Shown: positions 26,938 through 37,255, counted from the stretch's first letter. The stretch: 64,000 nt of DNA from an uncultured Alphaproteobacteria bacterium (GCA_903899945.1 CAIULA010000033.1:1-64000); one strand, 5' to 3'. Translations and numbers: made by a program. The notes: generated by a model not told the origin, from the sequence alone.

Positions 26938-28764
26938 ATGACGTGTAAACTTAACATAAAGATCGCCTTAGCGTTGGCACTGACCACAAGTTTTCAGGCA
27001 TTTGCTGATCAACCGCAAACACCGGCAACTGCTGAAGTTGCTGCTGTTTCTGCCGACACTCAAGGAATAGAAAAATTTAATCAGTCAACGGTTGTTGCTG
27101 AGTTTTCTGATGGATCCAAAATTTTACTAGGTCAAGTTTTAGAAAACAGAAGTAGACTTCCTGCGCAATACAAGAACGTACCTATCGAAAAAATTTATGA
27201 AGTTCTTTTAAATCGTTTGGTTGATTTAAAGCTTGTTCTAGATGCAGCGGTCAAACTTGGACTTGATAAAGATCCTGAAATTCTGAAACGAATTACAGAT
27301 GCTCAAGAAGCCATCATGCAAAAATCATATCTAGACAAAGAGATTGCTAAGTTAATTACTGATGCAATTCTTCAAGAAAAATATAATGAAGTTCTAAAAA
27401 TGCTTCCTAAGGGAGAAATGGAGATTCGCTTAAGCCATATTCTCGTAAAAACTAAAGAAGAAGCCTTAACTGTTTTAAAAGATATTAAGAGCGGTAAAAA
27501 ATTCGAAGATCTGGTCAAAGAAAAATCCATAGATACACAAACTAAGGAAAATGGCGGTGATCTTGGTTTTGTTCGTAAAGGTGATCTTCCAAAAGCAACA
27601 AGTGAGATTGTGTTCAAAGCCGCTAAAGGATCTATTGTTAACGACGTTATTAGCGTAGGCGAGTTAGGCTTTAGTATTTTCCGCGTCGATGACAAACGTG
27701 CGGTAGAACCACCAAAATTTGAAGAAGTAAAAGAAGATATTACAAAAGCAATTGCTCCTGAATATGCTGTAAAGGTTATTGAGGCTCTTCGCAAAGAATA
27801 CAATATCAAGAAATTTGGTTTAGATGGTAAGCCGCTTCCTGAAAAAACAGCTGAAGAGAAAAAGGCTGAGGCAGAGAAAGAAAAAGAAGGGGCTAAGGAT
27901 GAGAAATCAGGTATTGATATCACAAAGCTTGATGACAAAATGGTGGTGGCAGAATTGCCAAATGACCAAAAAATTACTCTTGGAGAGATCAAAGAAAGCA
28001 TGAAATCTTTGCCGCCTCAACTCCGTGAGGCTCCGATAGAAAAGATTTACGAGGCACTTTTGAATCGTAAAATTGATATGCAGCTTCTCTCTCTGATTGT
28101 TAGAAAAGAAGGCATAGATAAGGATCCAACGGTTCTTAAAAAGTTAGATGACGCAAGAGATGCATTGATCCAAAAAGCATACTTGGATGGCGAAGTTGCT
28201 AAGTTAATAACTCCTGAGATTCTAAAAAGTAAATATCAGGAATTCCTAAACATGTTGCCAAAGGACGAGATGGAGGTTCGACTTCGTCATATTTTGGTTA
28301 AAACAAAAAGGGAAGCAGATGAAGTCCTAAAGAGTTTAAAATCAGGTATAAAGTTTGATGATCTTGTTAAATCTAAGTCTATTGATGAACAAACAAAAGA
28401 AACCAATGGCGAACTTGGATACGTCAGAAAATCAGAACTTCCAAAAGAGTTTGGTGATCTTGTATTCAAAGCCGCTAAAGCAACCTTGCTTCCTGAACCT
28501 ATCAATTTAGGGGAAATGGGCTACAGCATTGTTCGTGTGGAAGACAAACGTGTTGTTCAGCCGCCTCAGTTGGAAGAAGTTAAAGTTGAGCTGATAAAAA
28601 TCATTTCAGCAGAACAAGCCGTCAAAGTTCTTGAAAAGTTGCGTAAAGAAGCATCGGTTAAGAAATTTGATGCAGAAGGTAAAGTTCTGATTGAAAAAAC
28701 GCTTGAAGAAAGAAAAGCGGAAGCCTTGAAAGAACAAAGTAGTAAAGCAGCTGCAGCAGCTTAA
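26938..28764 (+). CDS. Secreted peptidyl-prolyl isomerase with two complete parvulin-type halves
   Basis: From the ATG at 26938 the protein has 608 residues and starts with a signal peptide ending AFA. It contains two copies, about 300 residues each, of the same unit: an N-terminal SurA/PrsA-like helical part (VVAEF/VVAEL...PIEKIYE), then a PpiC-type parvulin domain (IRLSHILVKTKEEA and VRLRHILVKTKREA) and a tail with a Lys/Glu linker between the units. It is likely a periplasmic folding factor for outer-membrane proteins. It sits between secA and maeB, on its own promoter, and ends with a strong terminator. Confidence 0.9.
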   Translation: MTCKLNIKIALALALTTSFQAFADQPQTPATAEVAAVSADTQGIEKFNQSTVVAEFSDGSKILLGQVLENRSRLPAQYKNVPIEKIYEVLLNRLVDLKLVLDAAVKLGLDKDPEILKRITDAQEAIMQKSYLDKEIAKLITDAILQEKYNEVLKMLPKGEMEIRLSHILVKTKEEALTVLKDIKSGKKFEDLVKEKSIDTQTKENGGDLGFVRKGDLPKATSEIVFKAAKGSIVNDVISVGELGFSIFRVDDKRAVEPPKFEEVKEDITKAIAPEYAVKVIEALRKEYNIKKFGLDGKPLPEKTAEEKKAEAEKEKEGAKDEKSGIDITKLDDKMVVAELPNDQKITLGEIKESMKSLPPQLREAPIEKIYEALLNRKIDMQLLSLIVRKEGIDKDPTVLKKLDDARDALIQKAYLDGEVAKLITPEILKSKYQEFLNMLPKDEMEVRLRHILVKTKREADEVLKSLKSGIKFDDLVKSKSIDEQTKETNGELGYVRKSELPKEFGDLVFKAAKATLLPEPINLGEMGYSIVRVEDKRVVQPPQLEEVKVELIKIISAEQAVKVLEKLRKEASVKKFDAEGKVLIEKTLEERKAEALKEQSSKAAAAA

Positions 28765-28783
28765 CAAAGTATGATACTCTGAA

Positions 28784-28820
28784 AGGCGTAGGCAAAAAAT
28801 TTGCCTACGCCTCTTTTTTT
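28784..28820 (+). terminator. Rho-independent terminator
   Basis: AGGCGTAGGCAAA (28784-28796) and TTTGCCTACGCCT (28800-28812) pair perfectly over 13 bases with a 3-base loop, followed by seven T (28814-28820). It ends the parvulin gene; the next gene starts 17 bases later. Confidence 0.96.
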
Positions 28821-28836
28821 GTTTGAAGGTTAGAAA

Positions 28837-31122
28837 ATGCCCAATGATATTTATAAGCAGTCTCTTGATTATCACCGTAGAAAGCCTCATGGAAAATTAG
28901 AAATAACACCAACAAAGCCTCTTGCTGAACGTCATGATTTAGCCTTGGCTTATTCGCCGGGCGTTGCGGAGCCTTGTCGTGTCATTGAAAAGGATCCCTT
29001 GCAAGCCGCAGAGCTTACGGCACGTTCGAACTTAATTGCGGTCATCACAAACGGCACGGCTGTTTTGGGTCTTGGAAATATAGGTCCTTTGGCTGCAAAG
29101 CCAGTGATGGAAGGAAAGGCAGTTCTTTTCAAAAAGTTTGCAGGAATTGATGCGTTTGATCTTGAAATTAACGAAACCGATCCTGATAAGTTAGTTGATA
29201 TCATTGCATCTCTTGAACCGACATTCGGGGGTATTAATCTTGAAGATATAAAAGCACCAGAATGCTTTTATATTGAAAAGAAGCTTAAAGAACGTTTAAA
29301 AATCCCAGTATTTCATGATGATCAACATGGTACCGCTATTATTGTAGGGGCAGCTGTTTTGAACGGATTGCAGCTTGTTGATAAAAAAATTGAAAATGTT
29401 AGCCTTGTCGTTTCAGGTGCTGGAGCAGCAGCTTTAGCTTGTTTGGATTTGCTGGTTGAAATGGGACTAAAACGTGAAAATATTATTGTTTGTGACAGTC
29501 AGGGAGTTCTTCACAAAAACCGTTCAGAGCCTATGGATGAAAGCAAAAAGATTTATGCTCGTGAAACTTCTTTAAGAACTCTAGCCGAAGCTGTTGAAGG
29601 AGCAGATATTTTCCTGGGTCTTTCAATAGCAAACGTTATGACAGCTGACATGGTCAAAAAAATGGCCGACAAGCCTTTGATTCTTGCGTTATCAAACCCC
29701 GAACCCGAAATTTCACCAGCCCTTGTAAAGCAAGTTAGAGACGATGCAATCATTGCAACAGGTCGTTCTGATTTTCCAAACCAAGTCAATAATGCTCTCT
29801 GTTTTCCTTATATTTTTAGAGGAGCCTTGGATGTCGGGGCTACAACGATTAACCAAGCTATGAAAATTGCCTGCGTTAAGGCGATTGCAAAACTTGCTCA
29901 AGCTGAAAGTTCAGATGTCGTGTCGAATGCTTATGGCGGGGAAGTGCACAGATTTGGCCCGGATTTTATTATTCCTAAACCTTTTGATCCTAGACTGTTC
30001 GTAGAGGTCGCTTTTGTTGTGGCAGAGGCTGCAATGGCAACCGGTGTTTCAACAAGACCTATTAAAGATATGAAGGCCTACCGCGAGCAATTAGGAGCCT
30101 TTATCTACGAATCCGGAAAAGTTATGCAGCCTATTTTTGCCCGTGCTAAAAAGCAAGCGAAAAAACCGATTCGCATTGCCTTTGCCGAAGGAGAAGAGCC
30201 ACGTGTACTTCAGGCGATTCAAACTTTGGTAGATGAGAATATAGGAATGCCAGTTTTGGTGGGACGCCCTGAAGTGATTGCGCGCCGTATTGCTTCTTTG
30301 GGTCTTAGAATCAAGCAAGATACTGATTTTGAGGTTGTGGATCCAAATCATGATACTCGTTATCACACCTATTGGTCTGCGTATCATCGTTTGACGGAGC
30401 GCAAAGGAATTTCACCTGACGTTGCAAAAACATTTGTTCGCACTAACACAACCATTATCGCATCTTTAATGGTTCATTTGGGTGACGCAGATGCTGTTTT
30501 GTGCGGTTCTATCGGAAGATACACAGAGCATTTTCGTCACATCAAACAGATCCTTGGTACAGAACCAGATACCAGCCATTGTGCGGCTTTATGTGCCCTG
30601 ATCTTTGAAAATGATCCTTTGTTTATTTGTGATCCTTACGTCAACGTGGATCCAACTGCTGATCAATTAGCACACATGGTTTTGTTATCGGCAGAACAAA
30701 TTAGAAAGTTTGGCATTGTACCAAAGGTAGCTTTGGTTTCTCATTCAAATTTTGGCTCTTCACGTACGGAGTCCGCCCGAAAAATGCAACATGTTTTGGG
30801 TCTTTTGGAACAAAGTGCACCAGACCTTGAGATCGAAGGTGAAATGCATGTTGATGCCGCCTTGTGTCCTGAAATTAGAGAGCGTATTTTCCCAAATTCA
30901 AAACTAAAAGGCGCTGCAAACCTTTTGATTATGCCCAACATTGAATCTGCCAACATTGCTTTTAACTTTGCCAAAAGTATCGGCAATGGTCTAAGCATTG
31001 GTCCTATTTTGATGGGCATTAAAGGCAAAGCTCATATCTTAACGTCTTCGGTTACGGTACGCGGCATTATTAACATGGCAGCTTTGGCTGTGGTGGATGC
31101 GCAGGAAAGGCTGGGGGAGTAA
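28837..31122 (+). CDS. maeB: NADP-dependent malic enzyme with phosphotransacetylase-like domain
   Basis: A 761-residue protein. Residues 1 to about 430 are the malic enzyme ([23 protein letters not shown], the metal and NADP region [18 protein letters not shown]); the remaining part is a phosphate acetyltransferase-like domain typical of MaeB, which usually regulates through acetyl-CoA rather than catalyses. It decarboxylates malate to pyruvate and yields NADPH. Ald in this window feeds the same pyruvate pool. The gene starts directly after the terminator of the parvulin gene. Confidence 0.95.
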   Translation: MPNDIYKQSLDYHRRKPHGKLEITPTKPLAERHDLALAYSPGVAEPCRVIEKDPLQAAELTARSNLIAVITNGTAVLGLGNIGPLAAKPVMEGKAVLFKKFAGIDAFDLEINETDPDKLVDIIASLEPTFGGINLEDIKAPECFYIEKKLKERLKIPVFHDDQHGTAIIVGAAVLNGLQLVDKKIENVSLVVSGAGAAALACLDLLVEMGLKRENIIVCDSQGVLHKNRSEPMDESKKIYARETSLRTLAEAVEGADIFLGLSIANVMTADMVKKMADKPLILALSNPEPEISPALVKQVRDDAIIATGRSDFPNQVNNALCFPYIFRGALDVGATTINQAMKIACVKAIAKLAQAESSDVVSNAYGGEVHRFGPDFIIPKPFDPRLFVEVAFVVAEAAMATGVSTRPIKDMKAYREQLGAFIYESGKVMQPIFARAKKQAKKPIRIAFAEGEEPRVLQAIQTLVDENIGMPVLVGRPEVIARRIASLGLRIKQDTDFEVVDPNHDTRYHTYWSAYHRLTERKGISPDVAKTFVRTNTTIIASLMVHLGDADAVLCGSIGRYTEHFRHIKQILGTEPDTSHCAALCALIFENDPLFICDPYVNVDPTADQLAHMVLLSAEQIRKFGIVPKVALVSHSNFGSSRTESARKMQHVLGLLEQSAPDLEIEGEMHVDAALCPEIRERIFPNSKLKGAANLLIMPNIESANIAFNFAKSIGNGLSIGPILMGIKGKAHILTSSVTVRGIINMAALAVVDAQERLGE

Positions 31123-31127
31123 GCTTT

Positions 31128-31835
31128 TTACCCGCCCAAATACGCAGCTTTGACGACGTTGTTTCCAAGCAAATCAGCGGCTTTTCCTTCTAGAATAATT
31201 TCACCTTGTTCTAGAACATAGGCGTAATCTGCATGCATTAAAGAAGCCTCAACATTTTGTTCAACCAGTAATAACGTAATGCCTTGTTCATGAAGCATTT
31301 GAAGCAGGCTAAATAATTCAGATACCCTCAAAGGCGACAGCCCAAGAGATGGTTCATCACACAAGATAATCTGGGGTTCCGCCATCAAGCAGCGCCCTAT
31401 CGTTAGCATTTGCTGTTCCCCTCCTGAAAGGCTGCCGGCCAATTGATTTTGCCGTTCTTTAAGACGGGGGAACTGATGATAAATTTCTTCTAATTTATCT
31501 TTGATTTTTTGTCTGCCAAACCCAACTGCAAAACCGCCCATTTCAAGATTATCCTTGATCGTAAGGGCCTCGAAAATCTGCCTTCCTTCTGGAATATGTC
31601 CAAGGCCTAAGCGGCTGATCTGATGACTTTCCTTATTCGAAATTTCCAAACCATTTAAAAAAACCTGCCCTGTTGTAGGGGGCTGAATTCCGGCAATGGC
31701 GTGAACAAGCGATGTTTTTCCAGCGCCATTCGCGCCGACAATGGTTACCCATTGCCCTTTTTGAACGGTCAAACTTATGTCATGAAAGGCTCTTAAATCG
31801 TCATAAAATAAGCTTAGATTTTTTATGGTTAGCAT
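31128..31835 (-). CDS. livF: ABC transporter ATPase, LivF type
   Basis: A 235-residue ATPase with Walker A GANGAGKTS, signature LSGGEQQML and LCDEPSLGLSP, and the LivF-like VEQNVEASLMHADYAYVLEQG. It powers, with LivG, the uptake system encoded upstream. Its start overlaps the end of livG by 7 bases and it is the last gene of a five-gene operon. The substrate may be branched-chain or other amino acids, amides or urea; the family (HAAT) does not decide. Confidence 0.93.
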   Translation of the reverse strand: MLTIKNLSLFYDDLRAFHDISLTVQKGQWVTIVGANGAGKTSLVHAIAGIQPPTTGQVFLNGLEISNKESHQISRLGLGHIPEGRQIFEALTIKDNLEMGGFAVGFGRQKIKDKLEEIYHQFPRLKERQNQLAGSLSGGEQQMLTIGRCLMAEPQIILCDEPSLGLSPLRVSELFSLLQMLHEQGITLLLVEQNVEASLMHADYAYVLEQGEIILEGKAADLLGNNVVKAAYLGG

Positions 31836-32563
31836 GGGTCTTGTCCAAGGTAAGAACGAATCACTTCGGGATGTTTAGCGATTTCTTTTGGGGTATCTTC
31901 GGCTATCTTTTTACCGTAATTAAGGACCACAATTCTATGACAACATGCCATTACAGCCCGCATGGCATGCTCAATCAGCAAAATGGTTAAACCTGTCTGT
32001 TTATTGATTTCTTTTAAAATAGAAACCATACGATCGACCTCATTAGGGCGCAGGCCTGCCATAACTTCATCCAACAAAAGAACTTTAGGACAAGTGGCAA
32101 GAGCTCTTGCAACCTCTAGCCTTTTCTTTTCCGGTAAACTTAAGTTTTCAGATAGAAACAGGCTCTTATCAGGTATGCCTAATAACTCTAGGATATTTTG
32201 AGCCTTAGTTTCGGCTTCTTTTAAAGAGCAAGAGTGAGCTAAAGGCCCCATCATAACGTTTTCTAAAACATTTAAATTTTTCATCGGTTTTACAATTTGA
32301 AACGTTCTCGCAATGCCAAGTTTTGAAATCTGATGAGGTTTTAAAGAAGTCAGATTCTTTCCCTCAAAAAGGATGCTTCCCGTATCAGGAGTGCTAAATC
32401 CAGAAATCAAGTTAAAAAGGGTGGTTTTACCGGCGCCATTAGGACCAATGACGCCCAAAATTTCTGCTTTTTCAACACAAAAACTAACATTATCTAGGGC
32501 AACTAGGCCCTTAAAGCTTTTGGTTACATTGTTAATCTTAACAAAAGGATCTTTTGATGTCAT
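31829..32563 (-). CDS. livG: ABC transporter ATPase, LivG type
   Basis: A 244-residue ATPase with [25 protein letters not shown] as signature variant and LLLDEVMAGL, the last a well-known LivG feature. LivG pairs with LivF at the inner membrane. The gene overlaps the end of livM by 4 bases and the beginning of livF by 7, giving tight translational coupling. Confidence 0.93.
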   Translation of the reverse strand: MTSKDPFVKINNVTKSFKGLVALDNVSFCVEKAEILGVIGPNGAGKTTLFNLISGFSTPDTGSILFEGKNLTSLKPHQISKLGIARTFQIVKPMKNLNVLENVMMGPLAHSCSLKEAETKAQNILELLGIPDKSLFLSENLSLPEKKRLEVARALATCPKVLLLDEVMAGLRPNEVDRMVSILKEINKQTGLTILLIEHAMRAVMACCHRIVVLNYGKKIAEDTPKEIAKHPEVIRSYLGQDPC

Positions 32564-33513
32564 TTAATCTTTTCGCTCCATAATTTTTGCAGAAAAGGCC
32601 ATAATCCTTTTGGTAAAAACAAAACCATAAGCAATAAGAGGACGCCTTGGAAAAGCAGCTTGATTCCGGTAAGAGAGTCCCCCAAAACGTAACTTAAAAA
32701 TTCGCCTAGCGGAATTAAGATAAAGGCGCCAAGAATAGGACCAATAAGGGTTCCAAGGCCGCCAACAATACTGCCCATTGCAATCTCAATTGATTTTGTC
32801 ATGGCAAAAGTTTGGTCGGGAAAAAGACTGTTCTGGTAAAAGGCAAAGAATACGCCTCCGATACTCGCCATCCCCGCCGATAGGGCCATTAAAATGACTT
32901 TTGTTTGAAAAACATTGATGCCGACACTAGAAGCTGCTTGTTCATTTTCCCTCAATGCCCTTGCGAAGTAACCTAACTTGCTTTTTACAAAAAGACGACA
33001 CAAGAGAAAAGAAATGATTATTAGACCTAGAAATAGATAATAAAATAAATTTGTATCTCCCCTAAGATGCCAAAAACTTAAAGAGTCTGTAGTAACGGGA
33101 ATAAATAAACCGGCAGTGGCCCCAAACCAAGCCCAATGTTCGAATATTAATCTCGTACATTCGGCAAAGGCTATGGTCAAAAGGGTGAAATGAACGCCAC
33201 TTAATCCAAAACGAAAACCCAAAGCCCCAATAATACCACCTAAGATAGCGCAAAAAAGAGCAACAAAAACTAAGGCTATCCAAGGAGAAATCCCAAATTT
33301 AATAAAAAAATTTGAGGCAATATAAGAACCAAGCCCTGTGTATAAAGCATGGCCCAAAGAAAGCTGACCGCCAAATCCAAGCAATAAATTCCAAGCTTGC
33401 CCGACGTAAGCAACATAAAGTGTAAGAATTAAAATCGAGATTACGTAACTGCTGAACAAAAAGGGCGCAACCAAGGCTAACGCAGAGATCAATAAGAAAA
33501 GAACTATTTTCAT
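32560..33513 (-). CDS. livM: ABC transporter permease, LivM type
   Basis: A 317-residue membrane protein with eight to ten hydrophobic helices and LivM-type segments such as WNLLLGFGGQLSLGHALYTGLGSYI and GLGTLIGPILGAFIL. It forms the channel with LivH. Coupled by overlapping stop/start codons to livG after and livH before it. Confidence 0.93.
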   Translation of the reverse strand: MKIVLFLLISALALVAPFLFSSYVISILILTLYVAYVGQAWNLLLGFGGQLSLGHALYTGLGSYIASNFFIKFGISPWIALVFVALFCAILGGIIGALGFRFGLSGVHFTLLTIAFAECTRLIFEHWAWFGATAGLFIPVTTDSLSFWHLRGDTNLFYYLFLGLIIISFLLCRLFVKSKLGYFARALRENEQAASSVGINVFQTKVILMALSAGMASIGGVFFAFYQNSLFPDQTFAMTKSIEIAMGSIVGGLGTLIGPILGAFILIPLGEFLSYVLGDSLTGIKLLFQGVLLLLMVLFLPKGLWPFLQKLWSEKIK

Positions 33514-34385
33514 TGCTTTTTAGCCAAAAGACCTTGAGGCCGAATTAATAAAATAAGGATTAAAATCAAGAAGCTAAATAATGATTTAAGCGAACCTTGC
33601 ACAAAAAAAGCTGCGTAAGATTCAATGACGCCAATGAGAATTCCGCCAATCAAAGCGCCAACCATACTGCCAAGTCCTCCTAAAATAACGATGATGAAAC
33701 TAAGAAGAGTTAACTGAGGAGCTGTGTGCGGTGTTACATCAATGACTAAGCTTAAAAGGGTTCCGGCGACCCCAAGGCACGCTGCCGCCACCGCGAAACT
33801 AAAAGCATAAAGTTTTCTATAATTAAGCCCTATAATTTGTGCGCCTAATAAGTTATCTGCGCAGGCTCTGATTGCTTTGCCGTGATGAGTATAATAAAAA
33901 AATGAGAGCAATAAAAATATAACAATAAAAGCAATTGCTCCCGTTAATAGGCGAACGGTGTCAAACAATACTCCCCAAATTTCAATAGATTGCAAACTAT
34001 AAGAGGTAACAATTGCCTGGGCCTCAGAGCCAAAAATAATTTGCTGTAGATTCAAAAGAATAATTGCCATTGCCGCAAGCGCCAAGAATTGAGAATGTTC
34101 AGAACGATTTAAGAGGCGATTAATCATCCATTTTTGTAAAAAATACCCAACCCCAAACATAATAATGCTGACTAAAGGTATAAGTAACAAAGGGTCGATA
34201 CCCAATGATTTATGAAGATAAATGGCTATAAAAGCAGCAAGAACTAACATCTCTCCATGAGCAAAATTAACGATCCTTGTAACCCCGAAAACAACAGACA
34301 AGCCAATCGCCATTAAAGCATAAATTAGGCCTGTAAACAGTCCGGTAAATCCAAGAGAAACGTATTGGATCACAGTGTTTGCCAT
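33510..34385 (-). CDS. livH: ABC transporter permease, LivH type
   Basis: A 291-residue membrane protein with eight helices; GLSVVFGVTRIVNFAHGEMLVLAAF and VILGGLGSMVGALIGGILIG are LivH hallmarks. It pairs with LivM. The start overlaps the end of the binding-protein gene by 16 bases. Confidence 0.93.
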   Translation of the reverse strand: MANTVIQYVSLGFTGLFTGLIYALMAIGLSVVFGVTRIVNFAHGEMLVLAAFIAIYLHKSLGIDPLLLIPLVSIIMFGVGYFLQKWMINRLLNRSEHSQFLALAAMAIILLNLQQIIFGSEAQAIVTSYSLQSIEIWGVLFDTVRLLTGAIAFIVIFLLLSFFYYTHHGKAIRACADNLLGAQIIGLNYRKLYAFSFAVAAACLGVAGTLLSLVIDVTPHTAPQLTLLSFIIVILGGLGSMVGALIGGILIGVIESYAAFFVQGSLKSLFSFLILILILLIRPQGLLAKKQ

Positions 34386-35587
34386 GCGGGGAAAGGAAAT
34401 ATTGGAACAATCTGCTGTATTTTTTTAGGTAAAATTATTTGAGGAGCGCCGTTTCTATTTTGCAAAGCTACGGATTCAATATTTAAAGCCTGTCCATTTT
34501 GATCAAAGGCAACAGGACCACCAAAAACGATACGTTCTTTAATATTGGTTTCTCTAAGAGCTGCCGCTAAAGTTTGCCCATTGAATGATTGAGATCTTTG
34601 ATGCGCGTCAATTGCAATCAGTATAGCTTCAATTGTAAAAGCGATATTCAAGTCAAACTGCTCTTTTGGATAAAGTTTTTGGAAAATGGCAATAGCCTTT
34701 TGAGTCAGAAGAGAGGAAGGATTGTGCCAACAAGTATTGGTAATACAATACTCTGAATGAGCCCCCAATATGCTATAAAATTGCTTTTCATACATCCCTG
34801 GACTTCCAGGACTGATAATGCCCATTGGATTGTATCTTTGTTTGATGATTTCCCTAATCATTTGGATTGCATCATTAAGCCTTGTAACGGGAATAAGCAA
34901 TTCGGCTTTAGAAGCCTTAATTTTAGCAATCTCCCCAGATAAATCTTGGGTCCTGGGATCGTAAGAAACAACTTGAATAAGCTTGCAAGGCAAATCAAGT
35001 CGAGGAAAATGAGAAGAAATAGCCTCATACATTGCTTGCCCATAAGTATCGTTAATGTAAAGCAATGCAGCCGTTTTAGGAGGGGTATCTTTTAACTGGA
35101 ATAGATCATTCATAAGCCTTAGGCCATTAGCAGCTAATCCGTCTGTTGTTGGAAAATTCCTAAAAACATACCGATAGCTCTGCTCTGTAATTCTTTTAGC
35201 AGCAGAAATATTAATTAAAAAAGGAACCTTGCGCTGCTCACAAACTTGGGCAATAGCAGCTGTTACACTGGAGTTATGAGCGCCAATAAGAATATGAGCC
35301 CCCTCGCTAATCAGCATTTCGGCTTTATTACGTCCAATATCAACACTGGATTCCGTATCATTGTAAATAATTTCAAGAGAGGGAAAAGAATCCTTGAATA
35401 AAAGCTCAGCTGTTCTTCCTCCGCGCTCACAGGCCTGACCAACTTGTGAATCCATGCCGGTTCGCGGTGAAAGAAGACCAATTTTAAAAGTGTCTTTTCT
35501 TTTCGGTTTGCATCCCGTCAAACCAGACAGAGAAAGGCCTAAAGCTGCCAAAGAAGAGAAATTAAAACTACGTCTTGTTAGTAACAC
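34370..35587 (-). CDS. Substrate-binding lipoprotein of the Liv-type transporter
   Basis: A 405-residue type I periplasmic binding protein and first gene of the operon. The N terminus has TRRSFNF followed by a hydrophobic stretch and the lipobox LTGC (Cys26), so it may be exported through the Tat pathway and lipid-anchored; tatA is encoded at 42672. The mature part has FKIGLLSPRTGMDSQVGQ and AHILIGAHNSS, typical for the Leu/Ile/Val-binding family. Ligand is not predictable from sequence. The operon promoter must lie in the 312-base gap up to tssK. Confidence 0.9.
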   Translation of the reverse strand: MLLTRRSFNFSSLAALGLSLSGLTGCKPKRKDTFKIGLLSPRTGMDSQVGQACERGGRTAELLFKDSFPSLEIIYNDTESSVDIGRNKAEMLISEGAHILIGAHNSSVTAAIAQVCEQRKVPFLINISAAKRITEQSYRYVFRNFPTTDGLAANGLRLMNDLFQLKDTPPKTAALLYINDTYGQAMYEAISSHFPRLDLPCKLIQVVSYDPRTQDLSGEIAKIKASKAELLIPVTRLNDAIQMIREIIKQRYNPMGIISPGSPGMYEKQFYSILGAHSEYCITNTCWHNPSSLLTQKAIAIFQKLYPKEQFDLNIAFTIEAILIAIDAHQRSQSFNGQTLAAALRETNIKERIVFGGPVAFDQNGQALNIESVALQNRNGAPQIILPKKIQQIVPIFPFPAWQTL

Positions 35588-35899
35588 TATAGTTTTTTCC
35601 TCATGCTTTTATTTTTATATAAAGTTGTGAAATAATTTACTAAAAAAAACATCAAACAACAAGAAGCATTGTCAAAATTTCATACCAGAAATGCAAATAA
35701 TTGAAATCATTGATTTAATAAATAAGGTTCTTAGATTAAAAAATTCCTTAAAAAGTGTGAAAAACAGTATTTTCTAAGATACCCTTGTCATAAGCAGTGA
35801 AAACATATCATAATTAATAAAAATTTAGTAAATCTAAATATAAAGGTTTGAGATGCCCAAACTTGTCCGTCAAGCAAACCTCAGAAAGGCAGCAGTCAC
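35588..35899. other. Divergent intergenic region between the Liv operon and T6SS genes
   Basis: A 312-base gap with no gene on either strand. Its right half holds a promoter-like pair for tssK (35785-35814) and, just before the tssK start, a bulged stem-loop: AGGTTTG (35844-35850) pairs with CAAACCT (35875-35881), with CTTG-TCCGT-CAAG stacked next to it. The left half is very AT-rich and should hold the promoter of the binding-protein gene, which I could not place with confidence. Confidence 0.5.
35785..35814 (+). promoter_or_regulatory. Candidate promoter of tssK
   Basis: TTGTCA at 35785-35790 and CATAAT at 35809-35814 are 18 bases apart. The leader would be about 75 bases and include the stem-loop at 35844-35881. 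Confidence 0.4.
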
Positions 35900-37255
35900 A
35901 TGAAAAGAGAAAAATTTGGCTCAATTACACCTGCCATTCAATGGCATGAAGGAATGATGATTTCTCCTCAGCACTTTCAGCAGTCAGATTTACGTCATCA
36001 TGAAATACTAGCGCATCAGCTAAATTTAACGGCTTTTTATCATTGGGGAGTTCGTTCATTAAAACTAGACCCCATTGTCTTACCAGATGGACTTATAAGG
36101 GTCCTTGATTTAGAGGCTCTTATGGCTGACGGCCTGATCGTTCATTATTCAGCCAATATGACAGATATTCCACCGTTAGAGATAGATTTAAAGCCCTACA
36201 AAAATGGTCTTCCAAATCAGGAAATTACTGTTCAATTAGCAATTCCCGAGGTTGTTCCAGAAAGTTCTCCTGTTATAGGAGAATTTCCTCGTTACTATTC
36301 TGTAGAAGGACATGATGTAAAAGATATCAATCTTGAAGATAACGTCATTAAAATTCCCCGTCTTATTCCAAAATTATTTTTGCATGTAGGGGAGCAGTCT
36401 CCGGCTAGATGCTTGGCTTTTCCCTTAGTAAAAGTTGGCTTTGTGGATGAAGCTTTTGCTCTTACCGATTACATTTCGCCTTGTTTCTTTGTAGAAAAAG
36501 ATACGCTTTTATGGGCTAACTGCGCGGGTCTTGCTCAAAAAATTAGGGAAAAAGCCGCTTATTTAAGTGAAAAATGGCAGAACCAAATCGGAACTCCTAT
36601 GCTCCAGGAAACATCAGCACTTTTAAGGCCTTTGTTAACGGCATTGCCTGGATTTGAAACGATGATTCATGGGGATCCTATTCATCCTTATAAACTCTAT
36701 CAAAAACTTTGTGAAACAGCGGGAACCTTGGCTCCTCTTCGTCTTGCGCTGCTTCCTCCTGTTTTACCGGTGTATGAACATAATAGTATTAATGCATGTT
36801 TTGAACCAGTTATTGAGCTTATAAAGCAATATCTAAACAGCATAGAACAAAGTTTTTCAGCATTTCCATTTCAACAAAAAGAACGATTGTTCTATTTACG
36901 TTTTCACAAAGTTTATATACAAGACCAAATCTATGTTGGCCTTAGAGCACCAAAAGGGATGACTGAAAATCAACTTGAAGAATGGATGAATGATGCGGTT
37001 GTAGCTTCTGATTTTGCAATTGAAGCAATAAGAGGGCGCCGAATCACCGGAGCTGAACGAGAAATGTTGCGCAATGAAGAGCTTTACGAGTTGATGCCAA
37101 GTCGTGGGGTTATTATTTTTGAAATCACTCTTAACCCTGAATACATTAAACCAGACCAAAATTTGAACATTTTCAATCCGGCAGATCATGAAGAAAGAAG
37201 ACCTACAGAAATTGTTCTTTATGTTCGTAAAGGTACTGAGAAAGCGGAAAGTTGA
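35900..37255 (+). CDS. tssK: Type VI secretion baseplate protein TssK
   Basis: A 451-residue protein starting with the TssK (ImpJ/VasE) hallmark IQWHEGMMISPQHFQQSD. In T6SS, TssK trimers join the baseplate to the TssL/TssM membrane complex. Later family segments such as LPGFETMIHGDPIHPYKLYQKLCE and GLRAPKGMTENQLEEWM are present and the length is normal. It is the first of three consecutive genes tssK-tssL-tssM, 13 bases before tssL. Confidence 0.95.
   Translation: MKREKFGSITPAIQWHEGMMISPQHFQQSDLRHHEILAHQLNLTAFYHWGVRSLKLDPIVLPDGLIRVLDLEALMADGLIVHYSANMTDIPPLEIDLKPYKNGLPNQEITVQLAIPEVVPESSPVIGEFPRYYSVEGHDVKDINLEDNVIKIPRLIPKLFLHVGEQSPARCLAFPLVKVGFVDEAFALTDYISPCFFVEKDTLLWANCAGLAQKIREKAAYLSEKWQNQIGTPMLQETSALLRPLLTALPGFETMIHGDPIHPYKLYQKLCETAGTLAPLRLALLPPVLPVYEHNSINACFEPVIELIKQYLNSIEQSFSAFPFQQKERLFYLRFHKVYIQDQIYVGLRAPKGMTENQLEEWMNDAVVASDFAIEAIRGRRITGAEREMLRNEELYELMPSRGVIIFEITLNPEYIKPDQNLNIFNPADHEERRPTEIVLYVRKGTEKAES

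Noticed and set aside
27372-28001. Open frame of 209 codons on the minus strand inside the parvulin gene
   Set aside because: Antisense of a Lys/Glu-rich coding sequence, which gives a Phe/Ser/Leu-rich artefact.
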